Source: CBDAQA01 sp965247815
GTDB lineage: Bacteria > Planctomycetota > Phycisphaerae > Tepidisphaerales > Tepidisphaeraceae
DNA: 64,000 nt
Direction: 5' to 3'
Assembly (NCBI GenBank): GCA_965247815.1
Contig: CBDFHW010000014.1
Span: 1 to 64,000, forward strand
Below, piece by piece: positions 17,822-27,055 of this stretch. Under the pieces are notes generated by a model that saw only the letters and a list, made by a program, of their open reading frames with translations, was not told where the DNA came from and did not search any database. Each line of letters starts with the position of its first letter. Within the stretch, counting starts at the first letter, position 1. Position numbers and translations under genes: made by a program.

Positions 17822-20812
17822 TTAAATCTCGACCAGCAGCGTCTGGATCTCGAACGGCCCGAATCGAACTTCCACCGACCCGACCGTCACGTGCAGCGGG
17901 CGGATCGGCTCTTCGATCAGGCCGGCCAGCTTCACGCTCGATACCGAGGTCGGCAGCGTCACCCGGGCGTCGGTCGAAGCCCCGGTCGATTCGTACAACC
18001 GAACCACCCAGCCGTTGCCGTTTTCCGCCGGTTTTACTGTGTCAATGATCACGTTGTCGGCGTCCACAGCGAACCAGGACATGCTGCCGTCGGCCTTTCC
18101 CACGCCGGGGACAGTTCGTACCGGCACGTTCAGCTCGTAGCTCGCGCGGATGACATTGCCCGTCACGTGATCCCCCTTGTGCGGCATCAGTGCGTAAGTG
18201 AACGCGTGCATAGCCTGGTCGGCCGCCTCGCCCGGGTAAGTGCTGCTGCGGAGCAGGTTCAGGTCGATCGTGTTATCGATCAGCGCGTGGCCGTACTTGC
18301 AGTCGTTCAGCAACGCGACGCCGTACCCGCGGTCGGACAGGTCGACGAATTTCTGCGCGCAGATTTCCATCATCGCCACGTCGCGGAGCGTGTTGCGGTG
18401 CGTGGGCCGGCGGATCGACCCGAACTGAATGTCGCAGGTCGCCTCGGTGGTCCGGATCGTGGTCGGGAAACTGGTCCGCAGCATTCGGCCGGTTTCGTGC
18501 CAGTCGACCGTCGTGACGAATTCGACCACGTTAGACCCGGCCGTCAGCGCGACGTCCTGGGTCAGCGACGATTTGTTGTAGGTGTAATGTTGCCGAACGA
18601 TCGCCCTAGGTCCGTCGAGCAAAAACTCCGACGATTTTAGCTCGAATCGCCCGGCGAGCCGTTCGCGATAGTCCATCGCAAAGTCCCAGGCATCGCCCGG
18701 ATCGTCGTACACCGCTAGCACGTTCGCCGGGGCCGACAACGCTTCGCGCTTGGCGAGCTTGTCGAAGCACGAATTGATTGACCCGTCGGCGTTCAGATCG
18801 ACCCGCACGTGCTCATTCTCCAGCAACAGAGCCGACCCGCCGAACGCTGGAATCTTTTTCGCTTCCTGTGCGGCGTCGACGAACACGCACCCCATCGACG
18901 GAACGGTCACGAATCGCCACTGATCGTTCACCTTCAGCCACTGCGACCGGTCCCATGAAAGGCTGTTCAGAACCGCAGTTGATTGACCACCGGGAGACGC
19001 GAAGAAAGCGGCGTCAGCTTCTGCGGTGAGCGCAGCCACCTGTTCGGTGAGCACGCCGTAACGCGCCAGCGATTCGTCGTAGACGCGCTTGATCGAAGAT
19101 CCCGGCAGGATGTCATGGAATTGATACAGCAGAAACTCTCGCCAGATCTCGTCGACCTGCTGCTTAGGATATTGGTACGTCATCGAGCCGCGCAGCTGGC
19201 TCGCGACCGTGCCGATCAGCTCGAGTTCCCGCAACGCGAACTCCAGCTTGCGGTTGTACCGCTTGTTCCTCGCTTGACTGGTGAAGGTTCCCTGGTGCTT
19301 TTCGAGATACAGCTCACCCGTCCAGGTCGAGTATCGCTCGGCCCCTTCGCGAAGGCGTTTGAAGAAGGTCTCAGCCGGCTCTTGGACCACCGGGCAGAGG
19401 CCGGACAGATTTTTCTCGCGAGAGAGCCGCTCGAGGTGTTCCTCACCGGGCCCGCCGCCCCCGTCCCCGATGCCGAACAGCATCAACGCGCGGTCCGAGA
19501 CATTCTTGTCGAGATACTCGTGTTCAATTTTCGCAAGCGACCGCGGCGCGGCCGGCCCGTTGTAAGTGTCTTCCGGCGGAAGGTGCGCCAGCACCCGGGA
19601 TCCGTCGATTCCCTGCCACCAGAACGTGTGATGGGGGTGCTTGGTCACCTGATTCCAGGACAGTTTCTGGGTCATGAAACAATCGACGCCGCTTTTCAGC
19701 AGGATCTGCGGGAGTGCCCCGGTGTACCCGAAGACGTCTGGCTCCCAGAGGATGGTCGGTTTCACACCGAATTCGTCGCGGAAGAAGGTCATGCCGTAGA
19801 TCATCTGCCGGACCAGCGATTCACCGGATGGCACGTTCGTGTCCGGCTCGACCCACATTGCCCCCTGGGCTTCCCAGCGGCCCTCGGCCACGCGGGTTTT
19901 GATTTGCGAATAGATCGCCGGGTAATGGTCTTTCATCCACTGATACTGCTGCGGTTGGCTCGCGCCGAAGACGTAATCGGGGTACCGCTCGAGCATCCGC
20001 AACGCGGTTGCGAACGTGCGGGCGCACTTACGGATCGTCTCGCGGATGGGCCATAGCCAGGCCAGGTCCATGTGGGCGTGACCGACCGCGCTGACGGTCA
20101 AAGACGGGTCTCCGCCGCGTTTGGCCAGCTCGGGTGCGAGCAATGTCCGCGCGGCAGTTGCCTCGGCATCGGTGTAGTGCACGAGTAGATGCGAGGCGCG
20201 GGACAGCGCGTCCCACAGCCGCGCCCGCCGGGCCGACTGCTCGGGCAGCTGCAGCATCAGTTCGTGCAGCACTTCCCAATCCCACTGCAGCGCCCAGAGC
20301 TGTGGGTGGCGCTCGGCCATGCAGGCCTGCTTCAGCGTCCCTTTCTCCTGCATCCGGCCGAACAGGTCGTTCGCGCCGGCGTCGGCCCAGACGTCTATTT
20401 TTTCTTTACCTTTGGCAGGATTCAGCCAGGGGACGACATGCTTGCCGGGCATGCCTAGCACTTTGTCGAATTCGCTATTGATGTTGGTCAGACCCTGCCG
20501 CGGCGTGCCGTCGTCGTCGAAGACGCAGGCCTCGCCGTTGACGTCGATCAGCAGCACCAGGTCCGCGCCGGCGGATTCGCCCGGGACGGTGCCGGTGAAA
20601 TGGAACCACCCGCAATCAAAGACGTGTTCCGCCCAGGTGTCGCCGGGCTTGACCGCCATTTGCCGGCCGGTGCCCCGGTCTTCGAAGGACAAGGGTTCGG
20701 GCGACACGAACACCTCGACCGAAAGGTCGCCGACCGGCGTGTAGACGGCGGCGCGGATTTTTTCCAAAACGCGAGACAGGAACTGGGCTTTTTGCTTGTC
20801 GAAACGGGGCAT
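17822..20812 (-). CDS. Alpha-mannosidase, GH38
   Basis: 996 residues from ATG 20812, which has GGAG 7 bp upstream; an upstream GTG at 20836 lacks a site. After an N-terminal domain, the barrel shows GHAHMDLAWLWPIRET with metal ligands His and Asp, FGASQPQQYQWMKDHYP, and nucleophile Asp in WEPDVFGYTGALPQ, followed by a His-rich helical bundle and the GH38 C-terminal beta domains. No signal peptide, so cytoplasmic as is usual for bacterial GH38. Probably co-transcribed with the GH2 gene for full breakdown of mannose-containing glycans. Confidence 0.93.
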   Translation of the reverse strand: MPRFDKQKAQFLSRVLEKIRAAVYTPVGDLSVEVFVSPEPLSFEDRGTGRQMAVKPGDTWAEHVFDCGWFHFTGTVPGESAGADLVLLIDVNGEACVFDDDGTPRQGLTNINSEFDKVLGMPGKHVVPWLNPAKGKEKIDVWADAGANDLFGRMQEKGTLKQACMAERHPQLWALQWDWEVLHELMLQLPEQSARRARLWDALSRASHLLVHYTDAEATAARTLLAPELAKRGGDPSLTVSAVGHAHMDLAWLWPIRETIRKCARTFATALRMLERYPDYVFGASQPQQYQWMKDHYPAIYSQIKTRVAEGRWEAQGAMWVEPDTNVPSGESLVRQMIYGMTFFRDEFGVKPTILWEPDVFGYTGALPQILLKSGVDCFMTQKLSWNQVTKHPHHTFWWQGIDGSRVLAHLPPEDTYNGPAAPRSLAKIEHEYLDKNVSDRALMLFGIGDGGGGPGEEHLERLSREKNLSGLCPVVQEPAETFFKRLREGAERYSTWTGELYLEKHQGTFTSQARNKRYNRKLEFALRELELIGTVASQLRGSMTYQYPKQQVDEIWREFLLYQFHDILPGSSIKRVYDESLARYGVLTEQVAALTAEADAAFFASPGGQSTAVLNSLSWDRSQWLKVNDQWRFVTVPSMGCVFVDAAQEAKKIPAFGGSALLLENEHVRVDLNADGSINSCFDKLAKREALSAPANVLAVYDDPGDAWDFAMDYRERLAGRFELKSSEFLLDGPRAIVRQHYTYNKSSLTQDVALTAGSNVVEFVTTVDWHETGRMLRTSFPTTIRTTEATCDIQFGSIRRPTHRNTLRDVAMMEICAQKFVDLSDRGYGVALLNDCKYGHALIDNTIDLNLLRSSTYPGEAADQAMHAFTYALMPHKGDHVTGNVIRASYELNVPVRTVPGVGKADGSMSWFAVDADNVIIDTVKPAENGNGWVVRLYESTGASTDARVTLPTSVSSVKLAGLIEEPIRPLHVTVGSVEVRFGPFEIQTLLVEI

Positions 20813-21032
20813 CGATTTCTCCGGTTCCCTCGTCACGGCGCCCGGAAACGGGCCCCGGCGAGGGTGATATCGGCGATGGTAATCGTTCGAGATTCAAAAT
20901 CACCTGATGGGTGCACCGATGCCCGCACCGGTACCTCCACGGACGCCGACGCCGGGGCACGGCCGGTATTCTGCCCGCCGGTCAACGGCCGCGTTTCAAT
21001 TCGACCCGCGCGCTTGTACATTTCCCCGGACA

Positions 21033-24000
21033 ATGCCCAAGCGAACTGACATTCATACGATTTTGATCATCGGGTCCGGGCCGATCGTGATCGGCCAAGG
21101 CTGCGAATTCGATTACTCGGGCGTCCAGGCCTGCCGGGCGCTCCGCGAGGAGGGGTACCGCATCGTGCTGATCAACAGCAACCCCGCCACGATCATGACC
21201 GACCCGGAGTTCGCCGACGCGACGTACATCGAGCCGATCACGCCCGAGACGGTGGAAAAGATCCTCGCGCGTGAGAAAAAACTGGGGCACCCGATCGACG
21301 CGGTGTTGCCGACCCTCGGCGGGCAGACCGGGTTGAACACGGCCATGTCCTGCTACGACAACGGCACGTTCACCAAGTACGGCGTGCAGATGATCGGCGC
21401 GAACCGCGACGCGATCCACCGCGGCGAAGACCGCAAAGTATTCAAAGACCTCATGATCCAGATCGGCCTGAAAGTGCCGATTAGCGAGGTCGTTCACAAC
21501 ATGACCGATGCGCGAAAGGCGCTGGCCGACATCGGGTTGCCGCTAATTATCCGCCCGGCGTTCACGCTCGGGGGCACCGGCGGGGGGATCGCCTACAACG
21601 TCGAAGAATTCGAAGAAATCGTCCAGCGCGGGCTCGACGCTTCCCCGGTCACTGAAGTATTGATCGAGCAATCGGTGATCGGCTGGAAAGAGTTCGAGAT
21701 GGAGGTGATGCGCGACTGCAAGGACAACGTCGTCATCATCTGCAGCATCGAAAACATCGACCCCATGGGTGTGCACACCGGCGACAGTATCACGGTTGCA
21801 CCGATCCAGACGTTGACCGACAAAGAGTATCAGCGGATGCGCGACGCGAGCATTGCCGTCATTCGAGCCGTGGGCGTGGAGACTGGCGGCAGCAACATCC
21901 AGTTCGCGATCAACCCCGACAACGGCGACATGATCGTGGTCGAGATGAACCCGCGAGTGAGCCGGTCGTCAGCCCTGGCGAGCAAGGCCACGGGATACCC
22001 CATTGCCAAACTGGCGGCGAAACTTGCCGTCGGATACACGCTGGACGAACTCCCCAACTACATTACCAGCCGGAAAACTCCTGCCGGCGGCGGTCGCTTA
22101 AGCGACCCCGTCTCAGGCCACCCCGGATACGATCTCTACACCAGCGCCTGCTTCGAGCCCACGATCGACTACGTAGTGGTGAAAATCCCCAGATGGACGT
22201 TCGAAAAATTCCCCGACGCGGACGAAACGCTGACGACGCAGATGAAAAGCGTCGGCGAGGCGATGGCCATCGGGCGGACGTTCAAGGAAGCGTTGCAAAA
22301 AGGTATCCGGTCAATGGAGGTCAAACGCTTCGGCTTCGGCCTCGACGCCAGCGATAAATGGCTGAGTGGCAAAGACTGGCCCATCCCACTCGAAAAACTT
22401 CGAAGGAAACTCGCAGTCCCCAGCCAGGGCCGCCTGTATTACCTGCGGTACGCCCTGAAGATGGGCTGGACGATCGATCAGATTTATGAGCTGACGAAGA
22501 TCGATCGGTGGTTTTTAGCTCAGATGAAGGAGTTGACGGATTTTGAAGTCCGACTCGCGGTTGCGGCCGACGAAGAAGTCCCAAGCACCGATTATTTTGC
22601 CTTGACCAGACGGGCAAAAGAGTACGGCTACAGTGATATTCAGTTGGCATCCGTGATGAAAATGGTTCCGGCTGAAATGCGCGAGTTTCGTCGCCAGATC
22701 GAAGTCAGCCCCGTCTATAAAATCGTCGACACCTGTGCCGCCGAGTTCGAGGCATCGACGCCGTATTACTATTCGACGTATGAAACCCCATACGCCCATT
22801 TAGCCCCCGGTGAATCACCGGGGGCTAAATGGGTCCCCGGCCATTCGGTCACCGAAGACGAAATCCGCCTGACTGACAAACCCAAAGTCGTCATCATCGG
22901 CGGCGGGCCGAACCGCATCGGGCAGGGGATTGAGTTCGACTACTGCTGCGTGCAGGCCGCGTTCGCGATGCGCGAGCTGGGCATCGAGTCGGTCATGATC
23001 AACTCGAACCCCGAAACGGTCTCGACCGATTACGACACCAGCGACCTGCTGTTTTTCGAACCGCTGACATTCGAAGACGTGTTGAACGTCTGCGAACGCG
23101 TCAACGGCACCCCGTTTAGCGGCGGCCCGGAGGCCCGGGCTGGCTTGGTCCAAGGCGTGATCGTCCAATTCGGCGGGCAGACCCCGCTCAACCTCGCACG
23201 TCAGCTGATGGAAGCCGGCGTGCCGATCCTCGGCACGACCGTCGACTCCCTCGACGCGGCCGGCGATCGCGAGCAGTTCCGCACGCTGCTGCAAACGCTC
23301 GGCCTCAAACAACCCGCCAACGGCATCGCCCGGTCGGTCACCCAGGCCAAGGAAATCGCCAAAGAAGTCGGCTACCCGGTCCTCGTGCGTCCCAGCTTCG
23401 TGCTCGGCGGACGCGCGATGGAAATCGTCTCCGACGAAGACCAACTCGGCTATTACATGGCCAACGCCGTCGACGTCTCGACGATCGCCAACGCCCCGGT
23501 CCTGATCGATAAATTCCTCGACAACGCGACCGAGGTGGACGTCGACTGCATCGCGGACTTCAATCCCGAAAATTCTTCAGTTCATCAATCATCGTTCATC
23601 ACTCCTCATTCTCCCCAGGCCATCATCATCGGTGTCATGGAGCACATCGAAGAAGCGGGCATTCATTCCGGCGACAGCGCCTGCGCGTTGCCCCCGTTCT
23701 CGCTGAAGAAAGAGATCATCGCGAAGCTGAAATCGCAGACCAAGGAGCTAGCCAAAGCGCTCCGGGTACGCGGGTTGATGAACGTGCAATACGCGATCAA
23801 GGACGATGAGATTTATGTGATCGAGGTGAATCCGCGGGCGAGCCGGACGGTGCCGTTCGTGTCGAAGGCGACGGGTGTGCCGTGGGCGAAAATCGCCGCG
23901 AAGGTGATGGCCGGTAAATCATTGGCCGAACTGAACGCCGTCGAGCAGCCCGATCCGAAACACGTCAGCGTGAAAGAAGTGGTGTTCCCGTTCACCAAGT

Positions 24001-24557
24001 TCCCCGGCGTGGACGTGATCCTGGGACCGGAGATGCGATCGACGGGTGAGGTGATGGGCATCGACCGGAACTTCCCGTTGGCGTTTGCCAAGAGCCAATT
24101 GGCGGCCGGGACCATCCTGCCGACCAAGGGGACGATCTTCATCAGCGTGAATAACCACGACAAAACAGCGATCGTGCCGGTGGCGAAGATGCTCGCGTCG
24201 GCCGGGTTTACTTTGCTCGCGACGGCCGGGACGCATGGTGTTCTGGCGAAAAACGACATCCCCGCCACGCTGCTGAATAAGCTCGGTGAGGGCCGGCCGA
24301 ACATCCGCGACCTGATCAAGAACGGGAAGGTGCAGTTGATCATCAACACGCCGACCCGCAAGGGCCCCCAGTCGGACGAGGGCAAGATCCGCGCGCTGGC
24401 GGTGACCAACCGCGTGCCGATGATGACGACGGTGACCGCCGCCCACGCCGCCGCCGGGGCGATCCTGGAACTGCAAAAGGGCGAGTGGGACGTGCGGTCG
24501 CTGCAAGAATATGTGGCGGAAAATCTAAAATCCGAAACCGGAAATCCGAAAGGATAG
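21033..24557 (+). CDS. carB: Carbamoyl-phosphate synthase large subunit with repeat-derived insertions
   Basis: 1174 residues from ATG 21033 (MPKRTDIHTILIIGSGPIVI). Both ATP-grasp halves are present: the first with LGGTGGGIAYN and VEMNPRVSRSSALASKATG, the second from VVIIGGGPNRIGQGIEFDYCC with VRPSFVLGGRAMEIV and VEVNPRASRTVPFVSKATG; an MGS-like allosteric domain ends the protein. CarB makes carbamoyl phosphate for pyrimidine and arginine synthesis. It is about 100 residues longer than usual. Extra material includes residues 588-601 from a palindrome (22795-22833), about 847-861 from a 7-bp repeat (23573-23612), and a tail from a third repeat (24520-24554). All keep the frame. carA is not adjacent. 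Confidence 0.97.
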   Translation: MPKRTDIHTILIIGSGPIVIGQGCEFDYSGVQACRALREEGYRIVLINSNPATIMTDPEFADATYIEPITPETVEKILAREKKLGHPIDAVLPTLGGQTGLNTAMSCYDNGTFTKYGVQMIGANRDAIHRGEDRKVFKDLMIQIGLKVPISEVVHNMTDARKALADIGLPLIIRPAFTLGGTGGGIAYNVEEFEEIVQRGLDASPVTEVLIEQSVIGWKEFEMEVMRDCKDNVVIICSIENIDPMGVHTGDSITVAPIQTLTDKEYQRMRDASIAVIRAVGVETGGSNIQFAINPDNGDMIVVEMNPRVSRSSALASKATGYPIAKLAAKLAVGYTLDELPNYITSRKTPAGGGRLSDPVSGHPGYDLYTSACFEPTIDYVVVKIPRWTFEKFPDADETLTTQMKSVGEAMAIGRTFKEALQKGIRSMEVKRFGFGLDASDKWLSGKDWPIPLEKLRRKLAVPSQGRLYYLRYALKMGWTIDQIYELTKIDRWFLAQMKELTDFEVRLAVAADEEVPSTDYFALTRRAKEYGYSDIQLASVMKMVPAEMREFRRQIEVSPVYKIVDTCAAEFEASTPYYYSTYETPYAHLAPGESPGAKWVPGHSVTEDEIRLTDKPKVVIIGGGPNRIGQGIEFDYCCVQAAFAMRELGIESVMINSNPETVSTDYDTSDLLFFEPLTFEDVLNVCERVNGTPFSGGPEARAGLVQGVIVQFGGQTPLNLARQLMEAGVPILGTTVDSLDAAGDREQFRTLLQTLGLKQPANGIARSVTQAKEIAKEVGYPVLVRPSFVLGGRAMEIVSDEDQLGYYMANAVDVSTIANAPVLIDKFLDNATEVDVDCIADFNPENSSVHQSSFITPHSPQAIIIGVMEHIEEAGIHSGDSACALPPFSLKKEIIAKLKSQTKELAKALRVRGLMNVQYAIKDDEIYVIEVNPRASRTVPFVSKATGVPWAKIAAKVMAGKSLAELNAVEQPDPKHVSVKEVVFPFTKFPGVDVILGPEMRSTGEVMGIDRNFPLAFAKSQLAAGTILPTKGTIFISVNNHDKTAIVPVAKMLASAGFTLLATAGTHGVLAKNDIPATLLNKLGEGRPNIRDLIKNGKVQLIINTPTRKGPQSDEGKIRALAVTNRVPMMTTVTAAHAAAGAILELQKGEWDVRSLQEYVAENLKSETGNPKG
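22795..22833. repeat. 39-bp perfect palindrome inserted in carB
   Basis: Two 18-bp arms, the left being CCCATTTAGCCCCCGGTG, surround AAT and are perfect reverse complements. The length (39) is a multiple of three, so it adds 13 residues without shifting frame. It sits in the linker between the two synthetase halves, just before the second ATP-grasp unit. Its ends (CCCATTTAGCC / GGCTAAATGGG) recur at 40603-40705. Confidence 0.9.
23573..23612. repeat. Heptanucleotide repeat inside carB
   Basis: Degenerate tandem 7-mers around TTCATCA (units at 23581, 23588, 23595, 23602), with a related unit and one extra base before them. They encode a Ser/His-rich insert, about residues 847-861, between the DVDCIADF and IIIGVMEHIEE segments, which are normally almost adjacent. 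Confidence 0.75.
24520..24554. repeat. Heptanucleotide repeat forming the carB 3' end
   Basis: Five consecutive 7-mers of the type GAAATCC / AAAATCC run into the TAG stop, so the last dozen CarB residues (about LKSETGNPKG) are repeat-encoded. The unit matches the array at 43105-43123 and 44540-44563. Confidence 0.75.
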
Positions 24558-25056
24558 TTCTGCGGTGTCGAAAATCGCGTGACCCTCGCGATAGACAGGA
24601 TGTACGATTCGGCATCGTGCGTAGGCGGGTCAGGGGACATTATCGTGTGGATGACACGGGCAAGGTTCTGCCCGTCCGCCCGCCGGATCAATTTGGGCTG
24701 GCGTACGAGATCTCGCCGTTGTGGCGATCGATCGACAGTGCAGGCGACCGTGGACGCGTTTTTACCTTCAACCGTCCAGTCTTCTATTGCTGCACATCCG
24801 TAATGGCCACTTTTTTCTCTTAACCGTGTTTATCACCCTAACGCTTCGATGTTCGTTATCTGAAACACAGTCGAAGGTGTATCTGACCCAGCGTGCACTT
24901 GCTTGGAACCGCGGCGTGCGCTCGCCGACAACATATCCTGCCCGATCGCCTTTCACCGCAACTACCCGCCGCTGATGCGGAATTCGAGTTTCGTCATTCG
25001 AATTTCTCCTCGTTGGTGTACAATCAGGTGCCACCAGACGTTTTTTACGAGGCTTC
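24558..25056. other. Intergenic stretch with a short heptad repeat
   Basis: About 500 bp. Degenerate 7-mers TTCGAGT, TTCGTCA and TTCGAAT run from 24983 to 25003. A TACAAT-like -10 (about 25018-25023) lies about 35 bp before yeaH. Short open frames on both strands here lack ribosome sites and protein-like composition. The prkA gene usually found before yeaH is absent. Confidence 0.5.
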
Positions 25057-26160
25057 ATGATTTTGAAGATCGAGAAAGACCACCAGCGTTTTCGCCAGAT
25101 TGTGAAAGGCCGCATCCGCGACGACCTGCGAAAATTTCTCACCAAGGGTGAACTGATCGGCAAAGAGGGGAAACACCTGATCAGCATTCCCGTGCGGGGG
25201 GTGGAGCTGCCACACTTTCGGTACGGTGACAACCCCGGCGGCGTGGGCGCGGGTGACGGCAAGGAAGGCCAGACCATCGGCAAGGGTAAGGCGGGTAATG
25301 GAAAAGGGCAGGGCGGGAACGACGCCGGTCAGCACCTGATGGAAGTCGAGCTGAGCCTGGACGAACTTGCGGACATCCTTGCCGAGGAGCTGAAATTGCC
25401 CCGGATCGATCCCAAGGGCAAGCACCGGATCACCACGATCCGGGAGAAATACAGTTCGCTGCGAACGGTGGGTCCGGAATCACTCCGGCATTTTAAGCGG
25501 TCGTTCAAGGAGGCGCTCAAGCGGTCAATCGCATCGGGCAATTACGACCCGAATCACCCGGTTATCATCCCGGAGAAAAAAGACATCCGCTATCGCAGCT
25601 GGAAGGAAACCAAGGCCCCGCAGTCGAACGCGGTGATCATTTTCATGATGGACGTCAGCGGGTCGATGGGCGAGGAACAAAAGGAATTGGTGCGGCTGGA
25701 AAGTTTTTGGATCGACACCTGGCTGCGAAAGAATTACGAGGGAATCGAAAGCAGATATATCGTGCATGATGTGAGCGCGAAGGAAGTCGACAAGCACACG
25801 TTCTATCACCTGCGGGAAGACGGCGGGACAAAGATCAGCAGCGCCTACCGCACCGCCAAGGCGCTGCTCGACGCCCACTACAGCCTCGACGAGTGGAACA
25901 TTTATCTGTTCCATTTCAGCGACGGCGACAACAGCTCCGAGGCCGACAGCCGTGACTGCATCAAGATTCTCAGAGAGCAGCTTCTGCCGATCTGCAACAT
26001 GTTCGGCTACTGCCAGGTCGCCAGCGCCTACGGCAGCGGGAACTTCATCAATGTCCTTCACGAGCACATGCGGAATCACCTGAAAGTGCTGACCAGCCGG
26101 GTGAACTCGAAGGATGATATTTATGATTCGATCAAGACGTTTTTCGGGAAAGGGCATTGA
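25057..26160 (+). CDS. YeaH/YhbH family protein (DUF444) with von Willebrand A-like domain
   Basis: 367 residues. An N-terminal basic helix region is followed by a Gly/Lys-rich linker (about 60-90), then a VWA-like domain with a MIDAS-type DVSGSMGEEQK, an RYIVHDVSAKEVD strand and LFHFSDGDNSS. In enterobacteria and Bacillus relatives this family is encoded with the Ser/Thr kinase PrkA and SpoVR and is tied to stress and stationary-phase physiology; biochemical activity is not established. Here spoVR follows after about 0.9 kb and prkA is missing from the neighbourhood. Confidence 0.92.
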   Translation: MILKIEKDHQRFRQIVKGRIRDDLRKFLTKGELIGKEGKHLISIPVRGVELPHFRYGDNPGGVGAGDGKEGQTIGKGKAGNGKGQGGNDAGQHLMEVELSLDELADILAEELKLPRIDPKGKHRITTIREKYSSLRTVGPESLRHFKRSFKEALKRSIASGNYDPNHPVIIPEKKDIRYRSWKETKAPQSNAVIIFMMDVSGSMGEEQKELVRLESFWIDTWLRKNYEGIESRYIVHDVSAKEVDKHTFYHLREDGGTKISSAYRTAKALLDAHYSLDEWNIYLFHFSDGDNSSEADSRDCIKILREQLLPICNMFGYCQVASAYGSGNFINVLHEHMRNHLKVLTSRVNSKDDIYDSIKTFFGKGH

Positions 26161-26162
26161 AA

Positions 26163-26378
26163 ATGTCTCCTCCCCTCGCATTTTCACTGCTGAATTTGCG
26201 GATCACATTGCAAGCCGGCCTGAGTCTCGGCTTACTCTTTGGTCTACCGTTGGCGTTGATTCGGAGTTTATTTGCGAGAGACAAACACGGAAGTAAGTTT
26301 CTTCAAACTTTACTTAGCTCGTTCATCGCTAGCTTGCTTTTAATGTTTCTTCTGTATCTGCACCATCTCTGCTCGTAA
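26163..26378 (+). CDS. Small two-helix membrane protein (hypothetical)
   Basis: 71 residues starting 2 bp after the yeaH stop. Two hydrophobic segments (about 9-28 and 50-68) are joined by RSLFARDKHGSKF. A TTG at 26157 overlapping the yeaH stop is an alternative start. It ends 11 bp before the vapB-like gene. Composition is plausible for a membrane peptide, but I do not recognise it. It may have arrived with the toxin-antitoxin pair. Confidence 0.45.
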   Translation: MSPPLAFSLLNLRITLQAGLSLGLLFGLPLALIRSLFARDKHGSKFLQTLLSSFIASLLLMFLLYLHHLCS

Positions 26379-26389
26379 GGAGATCTTGA

Positions 26390-26638
26390 ATGTCCGTCCT
26401 CCAAATCAGCCTGAATGAAAAGAATAGTGAGCGTACCGATGCGCTGTCGCGTCGGATCGGAAAGTCCACCGAGGATCTCGTAAACGAGGCAGTTGATCGA
26501 TATCTCGAGGAGATTGATGCAGAATCTCCCGGTGTTGACTGGAAGGCGGCGTTGATGCAAGCAGCAGGTATGTGGAAAGATCGGGACGATCTTCCCGACT
26601 TTGAGGCCATGCGGCGTTCAATGGACCGTGATGTCTAG
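26390..26638 (+). CDS. vapB: VapB-like antitoxin (ribbon-helix-helix)
   Basis: 82 residues with AAGGAG 7 bp upstream. LQISLNEKNSERTDALSRR gives the N-terminal strand and KSTEDLVNEAVDRYLEEI the helix pair of a ribbon-helix-helix DNA-binding domain. The acidic, aromatic C-terminus (GMWKDRDDLPDFEAMRR) is the typical toxin-clamping segment. It lies 15 bp before the PIN-domain gene, as in VapBC operons, and should repress its own promoter together with the toxin. Confidence 0.85.
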   Translation: MSVLQISLNEKNSERTDALSRRIGKSTEDLVNEAVDRYLEEIDAESPGVDWKAALMQAAGMWKDRDDLPDFEAMRRSMDRDV

Positions 26639-26653
26639 TCAAAGTAATCCTAA

Positions 26654-27043
26654 ATGCCTGATCGTTTTCTACTCGACACCAATGTCCTGATCGATTTGCT
26701 TCGGCAGCGACCGCAGGCAATCGACTACATTCGAGCCCTGACCGAGCTTCCGTTCACCTCAACGATTGTAATTGCCGAATTGTATGCCGGCGTTCGCGAC
26801 GGGCATGAACGAGCGCAATTGGATGAACTGGCACGCAACGGCGTTCTTGTCGTGCCGGTTACGCAGGAAATGGGTGTTACAGCTGGTTTGTTCGTGCGAC
26901 AATACGCCACTAGCCACTCAGTAGGACTCGCCGATGCGCTTATCGCCGCAACTGCCCGACAGATTCGGGCGCGGCTTGTGACGTTAAATATAAAACACTT
27001 CCCTATGTTGAAAGACGTGATTGTGCCATATATCAAGGCATAG
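26654..27043 (+). CDS. vapC: VapC-like PIN-domain ribonuclease toxin
   Basis: 129 residues. The PIN-domain acidic residues are D8 (LLDTNVLIDLL), E42 (AELYAGV) and D94 (GLADALIAATA), followed by the C-terminal LNIKHFPML. VapC toxins cut RNA, often initiator tRNA or rRNA, when free of VapB. Its stop is 12 bp before the spoVR ATG, so the pair is wedged tightly between yeaH and spoVR. All metal-binding positions are intact, so it is probably functional. Confidence 0.92.
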   Translation: MPDRFLLDTNVLIDLLRQRPQAIDYIRALTELPFTSTIVIAELYAGVRDGHERAQLDELARNGVLVVPVTQEMGVTAGLFVRQYATSHSVGLADALIAATARQIRARLVTLNIKHFPMLKDVIVPYIKA

Positions 27044-27055
27044 GATGTGATCAGC

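Noticed and set aside
18983..20056. 357-residue plus-strand frame opposite the GH38 gene
   Set aside because: Arg/Val/Asp-rich shadow with no domain; the minus-strand frame has complete GH38 motifs.
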